64,000 bases of DNA from Perlabentimonas sp046542995. Lineage in GTDB: Bacteria > Bacteroidota > Bacteroidia > Bacteroidales > Tenuifilaceae. Shown here in pieces: positions 1 to 10,100 of this stretch. Both the position numbers and the translations under genes were made by a program. Within the stretch, counting starts at the first letter, position 1; each line of letters opens with the position of its first letter. The stretch covers positions 1 to 64,000 of the forward strand of contig JBKHAH010000003.1 of NCBI GenBank assembly GCA_046542995.1. The letters run 5' to 3'. The notes below the pieces were generated by a model, which saw nothing but the letters and a program-made list of their open reading frames with translations, had not been told where the DNA came from and ran no database searches.

Positions 1-2860
1 CAATGGCGAGGGTGTTCTCTGTTGAGAAGTCACCTTGGGGTTCATCGTTAACATAAAAGATGTAATGTGACCCGCCAGAAGCATTAAAATCCACTGAAAT
101 ACCTTCGCATAACGATGAAGAGGGGGTAGCATCCAATAATATATCAGGTTCAGCATAATTTGAACCTACAGATATATTACGGGTTCTAACGCAACCATTA
201 TCATCAGTAGCTATAACCGAGTAGGAGCCAACCGTTAGATCCTCCTGATTTTTATCCCCATTAACTAAACCGCTTCCATCTTCAGTTGACCAGTCGTAGG
301 TATAGGGGGATGACCATCCATCGACATGAAGTACAATTGCTCCATCGTTATCGCTTGGACAGGTAGCTGGATATGTTGTATGGCTTAAAGTAAAAGGATA
401 TGCAGGCTCGTCAATAACTACTGAAACGGTTACTTCAAAATCATCTGCGGTATCAGGAGTGCTGTTATCGTTGGTAACGGTGGCAATGTATGTTCCGGCT
501 GCCAGATTTGTGGCAGTTGCCGTCGTTTGCCCATCGCTCCATTCTACAAGAATACCATCTGTTGTTTCCTCATTATCCCAACTTACCGTAGCAGTTCCGT
601 CACTTCCACCTCTACATTTAGGATCAGACTTATCTGATATCCAAATGTAGAAAAGGTTTTCATCAACTAGGTGGAAACTCGTGTCAGCAGTACAGCTGTT
701 TGCGTCGGTAACTGACACATTATATGTGCCTCCCATAAGGGAAGATATATCTTCGTCACTGCTTGTAAAATCATTCGGTCCTGTCCATCCATATGAACTA
801 ATAGGTATTTCAGCATTTAAAACTTCGAGGTTTATTGCACCATTAGGTGTGTCGGGGTTATTATCAGTATTATTCGTAACAACTGATCCCTCAAAAACAA
901 TTTTATCAGGTTGGTTCACCTGAAATGCTTCGTTGGCTATACAGCCATTATCATCAGTAACAGTAACGGTATAATTACCTGCTGTTAGGGCATTCTGATC
1001 TTGAGTAGTGGGGGTTAACCCATATCCATCCTCTGATTCCCAGAGGAATGTGTAGTTTTCTGCTCCGCCCTCAACCATGAGAACAATTTCACCATTTTGA
1101 TTACCATAGCATCCAGTTACATGGGTAATATTTTCGGAAATAGTAATAGGATCCGGTCCTGAAACGTCATAATACTTTGTTATTGCCCTCCCAGCATTAT
1201 CCTCAATATCAATAGCGTAAATACTCCCAGTTAAATTCTGATAGTTTAATGGCTGTGAATAGGTGCCCTGATCAATAATTTCTTCATCTTCACCTACGCG
1301 TCGAAATGTATAACTATATGGTTCTTCTCCTCCTCCAGAAATTTCAAAACTTATCTCACCATCACTACCATCGTGGCAAAGCAAAGGTGTTATTGATGGG
1401 AGAACATTAATATTTACATGTTTTGCAATAAATGCATCTTTAAATCCACCGTTGGTATATGTGGTGGTACCAATATCAACTGTGGCTGATTCAAAAAAAC
1501 CAGCAATGATGCTATTCCCATTCTCATCTAAAGAGATACCTCCATTCCTGTCCTCAGAGCCAACAGGGCCTAAACTAATTGAACTGAGGAGGCTACCACT
1601 GGCATCAAAATTTAGGTTTAAAGTTCTATATGTAAGATCAAATTCTGGAATAGTATCGTATTCCACTTCAAACTCATTTGAGTAAACACCGTAAATTGAG
1701 TGTTGGTAATTGTTTGAAGTTACTCCAATGGACCTATCGAGGGATGGGCTTCCAGCCCCTTTTGCCCATAAAATATCACCATCCTTACTATATTTTGCTA
1801 GAAACAGGTCGAAAGACCCGTTGGATACTAGTGAAATTTCATCTAAACCATCAGAGTTTGTAAAACTTGTTGTAGATGAAAAATCACCCGCCAGAAGAAG
1901 GTTCCCAGCCTGATCGCAAGTTAAACTTTGTGAAGTTATGGTTGTTTCGTTAGGTGTACTAACTGTTCTTAACCATAAGGGGTTCCCGAAATCGTCTAAT
2001 TTAACCAGAGCCCAGCGAAGCTGTTCAGAAGGAAGTGAAATTAGTGGGTCAGTATCCTCAATCACAAAAGAACCAGCAATTGAGAAAAGAGCAAAACTAC
2101 CTTCAATTTGACATGGCTGTATGGCAAATCCTCTAACTAAATCATCACCTGAAAAGTGGGTGGCCCATGTAAAGTTCCCGTTGTTATCAAACATTGCGGT
2201 GAAACCATTCCCCCTGTTGTTCCCACTTCCATGATCGTTGTATGTTAGAATATTTCCGTTGCCAAAATCGAGTTCAGTACCGATTCCTCCTCTAAAAAAC
2301 CCATTAATTATAATATTGTTATTACGATCGAGAGCTATGCCCTCTGCTCGGCATAAAGCTGATGTTGTAGCAACGTTTTTAGCCCATTGTAATATTCCAT
2401 CAGGGTCATATTTGGCAATGTAAGTGTCTTGACCACTTCCGTTTAAGTCAACGTTGTTTTCATCGGTACTACCAAATGTGCAAGCCTCAGAGTTGCTAAC
2501 GAAACCTCCTGAGATATAAATATTATCATCTTCGTCAACAACGATGTATTTCAGGTTGTTTGGGTCTAATTGTCCAATCTGGATGTGCCATAGGTAGTTG
2601 CCGCTAGAATCATACTTTATGAGGATGGACGAATTGGCTGATGAGGTTAAATCAACCTGTGGAGATGTTCCTACTATGGTTACGTCACCATTAATCTGGA
2701 GCGCATGTAAAAAACTTCCGGAATTATCGGTTGCAACGGCAGTCGTAATTGCGCTACCAGTTCCGGAAATGTGATTAGACCACTCCCAGTTTTGCGAGTA
2801 TGATATTCCTTTTGCGGAAAGTATCAGCAGAAAAATAAAAACTACTATCTTTGATTTCAT
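1..2860 (-). CDS. SprB-repeat giant secreted protein (partial, C-terminus off window)
   Basis: The reading frame is open from an ATG at 2860 to the left edge, so at least 953 residues are visible and the C-terminus is missing. A signal peptide (lysines, then VVFIFLLILSA, then a likely cut near residue 22) is followed by about 460 residues rich in short repeats of the type NGNxxWA and LAKYSKDG, resembling the SBBP/beta-propeller repeats of Bacteroidota surface proteins. From about residue 490 on come at least four SprB-like or PKD-like units, each opening with a motif such as CHDGSDGEI, CYGNQNGEI, CRGGSDGTA or CPSDNDGAI, near residues 490, 580, 745 and 833. Such proteins are normally large type IX secretion cargo or gliding adhesins with a C-terminal sorting domain; that domain would lie outside the window. 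A -7 promoter-like box (TAATTTTG) lies at 2886-2893 on the minus strand. Confidence 0.9.
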   Translation of the reverse strand, partial: MKSKIVVFIFLLILSAKGISYSQNWEWSNHISGTGSAITTAVATDNSGSFLHALQINGDVTIVGTSPQVDLTSSANSSILIKYDSSGNYLWHIQIGQLDPNNLKYIVVDEDDNIYISGGFVSNSEACTFGSTDENNVDLNGSGQDTYIAKYDPDGILQWAKNVATTSALCRAEGIALDRNNNIIINGFFRGGIGTELDFGNGNILTYNDHGSGNNRGNGFTAMFDNNGNFTWATHFSGDDLVRGFAIQPCQIEGSFALFSIAGSFVIEDTDPLISLPSEQLRWALVKLDDFGNPLWLRTVSTPNETTITSQSLTCDQAGNLLLAGDFSSTTSFTNSDGLDEISLVSNGSFDLFLAKYSKDGDILWAKGAGSPSLDRSIGVTSNNYQHSIYGVYSNEFEVEYDTIPEFDLTYRTLNLNFDASGSLLSSISLGPVGSEDRNGGISLDENGNSIIAGFFESATVDIGTTTYTNGGFKDAFIAKHVNINVLPSITPLLCHDGSDGEISFEISGGGEEPYSYTFRRVGEDEEIIDQGTYSQPLNYQNLTGSIYAIDIEDNAGRAITKYYDVSGPDPITISENITHVTGCYGNQNGEIVLMVEGGAENYTFLWESEDGYGLTPTTQDQNALTAGNYTVTVTDDNGCIANEAFQVNQPDKIVFEGSVVTNNTDNNPDTPNGAINLEVLNAEIPISSYGWTGPNDFTSSDEDISSLMGGTYNVSVTDANSCTADTSFHLVDENLFYIWISDKSDPKCRGGSDGTATVSWDNEETTDGILVEWSDGQTTATATNLAAGTYIATVTNDNSTPDTADDFEVTVSVVIDEPAYPFTLSHTTYPATCPSDNDGAIVLHVDGWSSPYTYDWSTEDGSGLVNGDKNQEDLTVGSYSVIATDDNGCVRTRNISVGSNYAEPDILLDATPSSSLCEGISVDFNASGGSHYIFYVNDEPQGDFSTENTLAI

Positions 2861-2885
2861 GGCTTTAATTATTAATAGTTTAATT

Positions 2886-2893
2886 CAAAATTA
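2886..2893 (-). promoter_or_regulatory. -7 promoter-like box before the SprB-repeat gene
   Basis: TAATTTTG on the minus strand fits the Bacteroidota -7 consensus TAnnTTTG and lies about 25 bases before the start codon at 2860. No TTG is seen at the -33 position, so support is from the -7 element only. Confidence 0.35.
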
Positions 2894-2963
2894 ATATAAA
2901 ATTACTAGGAAAGCACATTATTAGGGATTTATCTATCAAACCTTTTAGCCGTTTTAAGTACAA

Positions 2964-2971
2964 TAACTTTG
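2964..2971 (+). promoter_or_regulatory. -7 promoter-like box before the GT2 pair
   Basis: TAACTTTG on the plus strand fits TAnnTTTG, about 48 bases before the ATG at 3020. There is no clear -33 TTG at the right spacing. It would drive the two overlapping glycosyltransferase genes. Confidence 0.35.
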
Positions 2972-3019
2972 TTTTAATCAAAATATGCTATAGACTATTT
3001 TTGAGATAATGATTTTATT

Positions 3020-3892
3020 ATGAAAGAAAAACTCGATGCTTCAATACTCTCAGCAAACTATAATAAGGCTAAATACCTTGATGATTTTTTTTTGAGCATA
3101 GAGAATAGTAGTGTCCTACCAACTCAGATTGTAATTGTAGATGATGGATCAACAGACTCTTCAATTGAAATTATAAATTCTTATTCAAAGAAGTTGCCAA
3201 TTAAGCTTATTCAAATTAAAAAGAATGTCGGCTTTGCTAATGCTTTAAATTTTGGGCTAGGGAAATGTAAAGGAAAGATAATACTAAGAATTGATCCTGA
3301 TGATGAAATGGATTGCAGAAGGATCGAGAGGCAGTATGAGTTTATGGAGAATAACGAAGATGTTGATGTTTTGGGGTCTAACAATATTTATTATTTTAAC
3401 AAATGCGCAAAGTTTACATTTAAGTCGAATTTTGCAGAGAGTCACGATTTAATATACAAGCAGTTGACCAAAGGAATTGTTCCCCTCAGCCATACAAGTA
3501 TTGCTGTTAGGCGAGATTTTTTTCAACACTATAAATACAATCAGGAAGCTTTTCCTTATGAGGAGTATGATTTATTTGCACGGATGGCGCTTGATGGTGG
3601 AGTTTTTCATAATTTAACTGATTGTTTAACTTATTATAGAATATATCCGCATAACGATGCTTTTGATTATTTTGTTAAAAGACAGAAGGGTTTAAATCGC
3701 CTAAGGAAGATGTACTTTGGGAAGAATACGAGCCAAGCATTATCTTTGTCCAGAGTTTTGCATCAATTCTTTTTTAGAAAGGCTCTTGTCTCCCAGAAAG
3801 GGTTTATCCGCTTTAGTTTCTTTATCTTGGCATCATTTTGTAATCCGTTTGCTTTAATGAAGCGAATAAGAGCAATTATAAAGCATGAATGA
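3020..3892 (+). CDS. GT2 family glycosyltransferase
   Basis: This 290-residue protein has a GT-A fold N-terminal half typical of family 2 transferases: the nucleotide-binding motif VDDGSTD at residues 40-46 and the metal-binding DPDD at 92-95. A later EEYDLFARMA segment matches the usual ED acceptor-side motif. It probably transfers a sugar from a nucleotide-sugar to a surface glycan on the cytoplasmic face of the membrane; donor and acceptor cannot be told from sequence. The next GT2 gene overlaps its end by 8 bases, so the two are almost certainly cotranscribed. The C-terminal about 60 residues are basic and hydrophobic and may touch the membrane. Confidence 0.9.
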   Translation: MKEKLDASILSANYNKAKYLDDFFLSIENSSVLPTQIVIVDDGSTDSSIEIINSYSKKLPIKLIQIKKNVGFANALNFGLGKCKGKIILRIDPDDEMDCRRIERQYEFMENNEDVDVLGSNNIYYFNKCAKFTFKSNFAESHDLIYKQLTKGIVPLSHTSIAVRRDFFQHYKYNQEAFPYEEYDLFARMALDGGVFHNLTDCLTYYRIYPHNDAFDYFVKRQKGLNRLRKMYFGKNTSQALSLSRVLHQFFFRKALVSQKGFIRFSFFILASFCNPFALMKRIRAIIKHE

Positions 3893-4712
3893 TTTTGTAA
3901 GCGTTATATTACCAGTTTATAATGGCGATCGTTATTTAAAGTATGCTATTGAATCTGTTTTAAAGCAAACATACACTGCGTTTGAACTGATTATAGTAAA
4001 TGACAATTCAAGTGATAACACTCAGAACATTATTGACTCGTTTAGTCGTCACGACAATAGAATAATTTGTTTGAGGAATTTTCAGCAACAAGGGGTTGCA
4101 AAATCTTTAAATACTGGTATAAATTGTTCGAAAGGTTCAGTTATTGCAAGGATTGATGCAGATGATCTATGGGAAAAACGAAAGTTGAAGATTCAGATGG
4201 AAAGATTTGAGCAGGATCCTGATTTAATGTTAATTGGAACACGGAAAATATTAATAGATGCAAAAGGTGACGAAATGCCACAGAATCATGAATTTAAGTG
4301 TTTCTCTAATAAACAAATACGGAAGAATATTCATGTGGCAAATCTATTCAATCATTCTTCGGTAGTCTATAGAAAATCTGTGATAAAAAAATTTGGACAT
4401 TACAATGAGAATTATAAAAATAGCGAGGATTATGAACTATGGTTAAGGATATGCTATAGGGTTAAGTCCGAAATAATCCCAATACCTTTGGTAAGGTATA
4501 GGATGCATTCCTCTTCTGTAACATCGCTAAAACTAAAGCAGCAGATGTATTACTCTATTCGGGCAAGGGTTGCTTACATTTTCAATTATGGCCTTAGAGG
4601 TTTTTTTACTAAACTTTTTTTAAGAGAGGTCGCTTTTTTAATTTTACCTTACAGTATTATTACCTTAATCCGTAGTTATAGAAACAAAAAGAATTCTTAT
4701 TCTAATGGGTAG
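3885..4712 (+). CDS. GT2 family glycosyltransferase
   Basis: This 275-residue GT-A glycosyltransferase starts within the end of the upstream GT2 gene. Visible motifs are the N-terminal VSVILPVYNG, the nucleotide-binding NDNSSD at 39-44, the DADD metal site at 91-94 and the SEDYELWLRI motif that normally holds the catalytic base. The C-terminal about 45 residues are hydrophobic and basic. Like its neighbour it likely adds one sugar to a cell-surface polysaccharide. Its last 16 bases overlap the end of the convergent sulfotransferase gene, leaving no room for an intergenic terminator. Confidence 0.9.
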   Translation: MNDFVSVILPVYNGDRYLKYAIESVLKQTYTAFELIIVNDNSSDNTQNIIDSFSRHDNRIICLRNFQQQGVAKSLNTGINCSKGSVIARIDADDLWEKRKLKIQMERFEQDPDLMLIGTRKILIDAKGDEMPQNHEFKCFSNKQIRKNIHVANLFNHSSVVYRKSVIKKFGHYNENYKNSEDYELWLRICYRVKSEIIPIPLVRYRMHSSSVTSLKLKQQMYYSIRARVAYIFNYGLRGFFTKLFLREVAFLILPYSIITLIRSYRNKKNSYSNG

Positions 4713-5623
4713 CCAAATTTTTTAAGTGGCAAACCGAACTGTTTCACAAGAATAGAATTCGATTCTTTATAGTAGTCTGCTATATAATCGAGGGTCTTCT
4801 TGTTAGCGAAATCTTTGGGTGATACTTTTTTGCCCATTAGTTTAAAGTTATTAAGTACATATAATTTTTTGCTAATAAGTTTATCGAACCCAGGGATATT
4901 TAATGCAAAGTTTCTATGAAGAATTTTAGGTTTAGTAAATAAATTGGTGAATCTATATAATGGGACTAGGTGCTTTCTTAACCCCTCGTTAGCTTTAGAG
5001 AAATTTATCTTTTCAAGATCAACCTCAAAGTTATGTCTCTCACAAAATAAACTTGTAAATTGGAGATTGCTAGATGCAAACTCTTCATATAAATATATTG
5101 AAACGTTTTCTCTTCCAAATATCTCAACCATTGAGTTTAGGAAGTAGTGATACCTAAGGTTATTAAGTGAAATATCAGAGTGACCACCATATTTTCTGCT
5201 TATCTTGTTGGCTATAAATTTTTCAAAGGAATATGTACCCCCACTATTTTTAATATAGAATAACCAAAGTGAAAGTAACCTATCCAGCTGGTTCCGAATA
5301 AATACAATCATATGAGCATCAGGAAACGTTTCCTTAACTCTTTTTAAAATGCCAACTTTAAAGAAAGGGTTTGAACGGGCAGTTAAACAAAAATCTTCTG
5401 ATGATATAAGTAGGCGCTTGTTACTGAGGCTTTCAAAAAAATCTCTAGTTTTTTGTTTTTCAAAAAGATAGTGATCCTTATAGATTAGCTCTTTATTTAT
5501 TATTTTGGGTTTTACATAATGGCAATTTCTTACAAAAGGAAACAGGTTTTGCTGGAACCAAGTGGTGGCTGTTTTATTATAACCTATATGTATTATGGGG
5601 TTTGAATTAAACTGGGTATCCAT
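4697..5623 (-). CDS. PAPS-dependent sulfotransferase (second of tandem pair)
   Basis: The ATG at 5623 gives 308 residues; a TTG at 5647 would add eight but would overlap the upstream gene more. HIGYNKTATTW at residues 12-22 is the 5'-phosphosulfate-binding loop of PAPS sulfotransferases (Sulfotransfer family), and VFIRNQLDRLLS matches the 3'-phosphate-binding region with its Arg and Ser. It should move a sulfo group from PAPS to a hydroxyl, probably on a sugar given the glycan genes on both sides. It is a close paralogue of the upstream gene: both share the loop, the RNQLD segment, an F-T-x-PKIL segment and a C-terminal GYP. It overlaps the upstream gene by 17 bases and is the last gene of the operon. 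Confidence 0.85.
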   Translation of the reverse strand: MDTQFNSNPIIHIGYNKTATTWFQQNLFPFVRNCHYVKPKIINKELIYKDHYLFEKQKTRDFFESLSNKRLLISSEDFCLTARSNPFFKVGILKRVKETFPDAHMIVFIRNQLDRLLSLWLFYIKNSGGTYSFEKFIANKISRKYGGHSDISLNNLRYHYFLNSMVEIFGRENVSIYLYEEFASSNLQFTSLFCERHNFEVDLEKINFSKANEGLRKHLVPLYRFTNLFTKPKILHRNFALNIPGFDKLISKKLYVLNNFKLMGKKVSPKDFANKKTLDYIADYYKESNSILVKQFGLPLKKFGYPLE

Positions 5624-6506
5624 ATTCCCGTAATTTTTCTTTATCAAGGTATAATGTTAGCTGTTTGTTAAAGGGTTTGTAGTACTCGCTAAGTTTATTT
5701 GTTAGATCTTTTCCAAGAATTTCCTTGGTATTTGGAACGGTACCAAAAATTTTATATTTATTAAGGCGCTCAGCTAAACCTGGTAAATATCTTCCAAAAT
5801 AAGGGAACGAAATAAAATGATGTCTATATAAGATTTTTGGTTGGGTAAAAAGGTTAAGCATTCTTATTATGAAAAATAAACCTTTTCTTAGTTTGGAATT
5901 AACTGGGGCAAAGTCAAGGGTTTTGTCTGATGTTTGAAAATCAAAGGTTTTGCAAAAGTTGTTAATAAACTTTTCTGGATTTCTCTGAAAGTCTTCGAAT
6001 AGGAATACGTAAACATTTTCTTTTCCAAATAGTTCAGAGTATAATTTAATTATTTCATAATAATTATTATGGAATAATTTGTACATTGATATCTGATTGG
6101 GTCTTCCATCAGTAAAGTTTAGAAATTTCTTTGGAGAAAGGTTACAGCCCATTCGTTTTACGTTCCAATTATATGACGAAGCTATCATATCCAATTGATT
6201 CCTAATAAAAATTACTATTTTAGCATCAGGAAAAATACTTTTTAACCTATTGGCTAACCCAATTTTTATAAATCCGTTAGTTCTTCCTAATCCAATAAAA
6301 TTTTCATTTGAAACGATTAACCTATCTTTCTCTTTCCACTCATCAAAATTTAAATTTGGATCAAATGGATCAATTTTTATTATCTGCTCATTAAAAATTC
6401 CGGGAGGCAAATAGTTCCAATTTGTAACATTTGGAAAGAATTCCTTTTGAAGCCAGGTGGTGGCAGTCTTAGGGTATCCAATATGAATTATAACTGCATT
6501 TTGCAT
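5607..6506 (-). CDS. PAPS-dependent sulfotransferase (first of tandem pair)
   Basis: This 299-residue protein has HIGYPKTATTWLQ at residues 8-20 as the phosphosulfate loop and IVIFIRNQLDMIASSY as the 3'-phosphate-binding stretch. It is the paralogue of the sulfotransferase directly downstream and probably arose by tandem duplication; divergence outside the motifs suggests the two act at different positions or on different acceptors. It follows the polysaccharide deacetylase by only 15 bases and so belongs to the same operon. No signal peptide or membrane segment is evident, so it should act in the cytoplasm before the glycan is exported. Confidence 0.85.
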   Translation of the reverse strand: MQNAVIIHIGYPKTATTWLQKEFFPNVTNWNYLPPGIFNEQIIKIDPFDPNLNFDEWKEKDRLIVSNENFIGLGRTNGFIKIGLANRLKSIFPDAKIVIFIRNQLDMIASSYNWNVKRMGCNLSPKKFLNFTDGRPNQISMYKLFHNNYYEIIKLYSELFGKENVYVFLFEDFQRNPEKFINNFCKTFDFQTSDKTLDFAPVNSKLRKGLFFIIRMLNLFTQPKILYRHHFISFPYFGRYLPGLAERLNKYKIFGTVPNTKEILGKDLTNKLSEYYKPFNKQLTLYLDKEKLREYGYPV

Positions 6507-6521
6507 GTCAAAGCTATTATT

Positions 6522-7133
6522 TTACTCCACCACCCCAAACTCCAACCCCCTCTTCCTAACCTGCTCCAGCAGCTTTACCAAACCGTACTTCATGTTGGTT
6601 TCGGCTTTCTTGGAGTCGTGGAAAACGATTATGGCACCGGGGCGTAGGTTATTTAGAACTATGCTGGCGCAGCGTTTGGGGGTTACCCAGCGGCTGTAGT
6701 CCATGCTTAGTATGTTCCACATAATTATCTTGTAGCGTTTACGTAGGATTCGCGATTGGGTTCCTTTTATTCTGCCGTAGGGTGGGCGGAAGAGGTCCGA
6801 TTTTATTAGATGGTTCGCCAGGTCAACATCCTCTACGTACTGTCCTGTTCTGGTTTCCCAACCCTTCAGATGGCTGTATGTATGGTTCCCAACCGCATGG
6901 CCCTCGTTCACAATTCGCTCAAATATCTCAGGATGCATCTCCACTTTTTTGCCTAGGCAAAAGAAGGTGGCTTTGGCGTTATGCTCTTTTAGTAAATCTA
7001 AAACCCAGGGTGTTACCTCTTCGGTGGGACCATCGTCAAAAGTGATGTAAACCATACCGCTATCCTTGGCAAAGCTCCAGGTGTAGTTGGTGAAAAAGTT
7101 TGTAAAAAATTTCGGTGGACTAAGGTTAAACAT
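6522..7133 (-). CDS. NodB-type polysaccharide deacetylase
   Basis: This 203-residue protein is close to a bare NodB homology domain. Motif 1 TFDDGP lies at residues 31-36 with the catalytic base and a metal ligand, motif 2 HTYSH at 84-88 supplies the two metal-binding histidines, motif 3 RPPYG is at 116-120, and a late IVFHDS supplies the general-acid histidine. It should remove N- or O-acetyl groups from a sugar polymer or precursor (carbohydrate esterase 4). No signal peptide is seen, which is unusual for an extracellular deacetylase and fits action on a cytoplasmic precursor. It lies 14 bases after the DUF2723 gene and 15 before the sulfotransferases. Confidence 0.88.
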   Translation of the reverse strand: MFNLSPPKFFTNFFTNYTWSFAKDSGMVYITFDDGPTEEVTPWVLDLLKEHNAKATFFCLGKKVEMHPEIFERIVNEGHAVGNHTYSHLKGWETRTGQYVEDVDLANHLIKSDLFRPPYGRIKGTQSRILRKRYKIIMWNILSMDYSRWVTPKRCASIVLNNLRPGAIIVFHDSKKAETNMKYGLVKLLEQVRKRGLEFGVVE

Positions 7134-7147
7134 ATACTATCTGCCGT

Positions 7148-10100
7148 TTATCTTTGCATGCCAATTAGGTTAAAAATATCTTTCAACTCCTCTTTATGTT
7201 CATCGTTCTCATATTTTGATGCCATTTTGAAAAGTTCGTTAAGAAGGTATAGGTTCAGCTCCGTTTCATTTTTAACATTTTTACTAAATCTTTGAGGCAC
7301 CGATAGGAAGAAGCTCAACTCATCGGCACATTGCTCCATGAATATTCTTGAGTATTTTACTCCCTTCTCAATATCATTAGCTCTATAGTACTGCTCAATT
7401 AATGAGAGAGCAAAGAAATTGAACGGAACCGTTTCATGTGGTATAACCTCCATGCACCTATCTAGCGCAGCGATGGCTTTCTCATCCTTATTCTCATCAA
7501 CCAAAGCACGTGCCAACTGGCCAAACACATTACGGTAGTTTGATATAATCTTACTACTATTTTCGTTGATATATACATCTGGATTTGATATGCTTCGGAA
7601 TTGGTAGTTCTGCATTAGGTTACTGTACATAATATCTGTATCAACAGAACCGTATCTGCCACCAACCCTGTTTGCCTCAATGGGAACAATCTGGTAGGTT
7701 AGCCCATCCATTTGGAAATACTTATCTAACCCATGATATGTATCGGTACTAACAGTAACAGCAAAATACATTGGTCTGTTCCAGTTATTATGAGCCATTA
7801 GGTCTATAAGAAAAAGGCCATCCTTTAAGATGTAATTCTTTGGAATGCGCCACTGCATAGTATCTACAACCAGACTTAGCCGCTCTTTGCGAACTGTATT
7901 ATTTGTTTTAACATCTTCTAAATCAACAGGTAGATACAATGATTTTGTTGGAAAAAAATCTATGGTTTCGCCCCGTTCAAATGGAGAATTTAGTTTGGTA
8001 TTCTGCCTGTCGCTAAGAACAAAATCAATGGCCTGCTTAACATGCATGGGTCTTTTCAACCTATCGGTAGCCAAAACTACTTCGCGAGTTCCAGTAACGT
8101 ACTGGTTATGCGTCATGCTAATGGGTAGCGTGTCAGACTCGTAGGCTTTCCTGCGCATTTGGTCAATATACCAATCGGCACGCATGTAGCTGATGTTGGC
8201 AACCCTAACATCGGTGCGCATGGCTTCAACCTCCTGAGCGTACCATAGTGGGAACGTATCGTTATCGCCATATGTAAAAAGGATACTGTTGGGTTTACAT
8301 GTTTTTAAGGTGTTGTTAGCAAAATCAATGGAGATATAGTTACCGGAGCGATCATGGTCGTCCCAATTCTCAATGGCCATAACCGATGGCACAAGTACAA
8401 GGCAAATGCCAACCGAGAGGTATGCTCCCGGAGTTTTTGCAAAAACATGTCGAATACCTTGATATAAACCCAGCACTCCAAGTCCTATCCAAATGCTAAA
8501 AGCGTAAAAGCTGCCAGCGTAAGCATAATCACGCTCACGCGGCTGGTAGGGTGTTTGGTTTAGATAAACAACAATGGCTATGCCCGTGAGCACAAAAAGA
8601 AGCGTAACAATCCAAAAATCTTTCCTGTTGCGAAGGTAATGATAAAATAAACCAACAATACCTAATAGCAGTGGGAGCATAAAGTAACGGTTATGTGCTT
8701 TGTTCCTGTAGGTGAGGGGCAGTTCGCTTTGGGGACCTAAGCGTGGCGTATCAATAAACGGGATACCGCTTATCCAGTTGCCTTTAACAATTTCGCCGTG
8801 TCCCTGAATATCATTTTGACGTCCGGCAAAGTTCCACATAAAGTATCGCCAGTACATGTGCCCTAGCTGGTATGAGAAGAAGAACCGAAGGTTCTCTCCA
8901 AATGTAGGAACGCGCCTTACTTCCGATTTCCCACTCGGGTTTGTTAGCCTAATAGGCTTTCCTTTAAAGTTACTCCACTGCTTATAAGCATCAACATGGC
9001 GAGGGTCTGAGCTGTACATCCGCGGAAAAATTGACTCAAACCTGTTGTCGAAAACAACCTCTGTTTTTTTGGTTGCTACAATGTACTTATCATCCTTTTG
9101 GATGTATTGGGGTGCTCCTTTTTTCCTCTCAACCACAGGCGCATCAAAAGATGGCCCTTTAATCAGCGGTCTGTCGCCATACTGCTCGCGGTTCAGGTAG
9201 TAAAGCAATGAGAACATATTATCAGGGCTGTTCTGGTCCATGGGAGGGTTGGCATCGGAGCGGATTAAAATTACTGCAAAGGAGCTGTAACCAATAAGAA
9301 TAACAGCAAAGCAAACTATAATTGTGTTGAGTATCGGTTTGGCATGTTTATGTGTGTAGCTAATCCCCCAAACTATTAAACCAGCTACCACTGCTAAGAA
9401 AAATAGCAATCCTGATTTGAATGGTAATCCAAAACCATTCACAAAAAGCAGCTCAAATTTTGATGCAAGCACAACAAATCCTTGTATTATGCCATACATC
9501 ATAATTATTAGGAGGCCCAAACTTATTAACAGAGCCCTAACAACTCCCCACGGGGTAACCTGATACTTTTTGAAATAGTACACCATTACAATGGCAGGGA
9601 TGGCCAGTAGATTAAGTAAATGCACGCCTATTGATAAACCCATTAGGTATGCTATTAGAATAAGCCAACGGTTGGCATGAGGTTCATAGGCTGTATTCTC
9701 CCATTTTAAAATTGCCCAAAAAACCAGCGCAGTAAAAAGCGATGATGTGGCGTAAACCTCAGCTTCTACTGCAGAGAACCAGAATGTGTCGGAAAAGGTG
9801 TAGGTTAATGCCCCAACCAACCCAGTGCCCATAACCAGCACCAGTTGGGTTTGTGATAGGATATTATCCTTAACATTAACCATTTTGCGGGCAAGATGGG
9901 TTATGCTCCAAAAAAGGAAAAGGATGGTAAATGCACTTGCTAGGGCAGAGAGTGAGTTGGCAAGTATTGGCACAAGGTCTGCGTTAGGAGCAAACATTGT
10001 AAAGAGTCGCATGAGGAGCATAAAGAATGGGGCTCCTGGTGGATGGCCAACCAGTAGTTTATGACCACTGGCAATAAACTCACCACAATCCCAAAAACTT

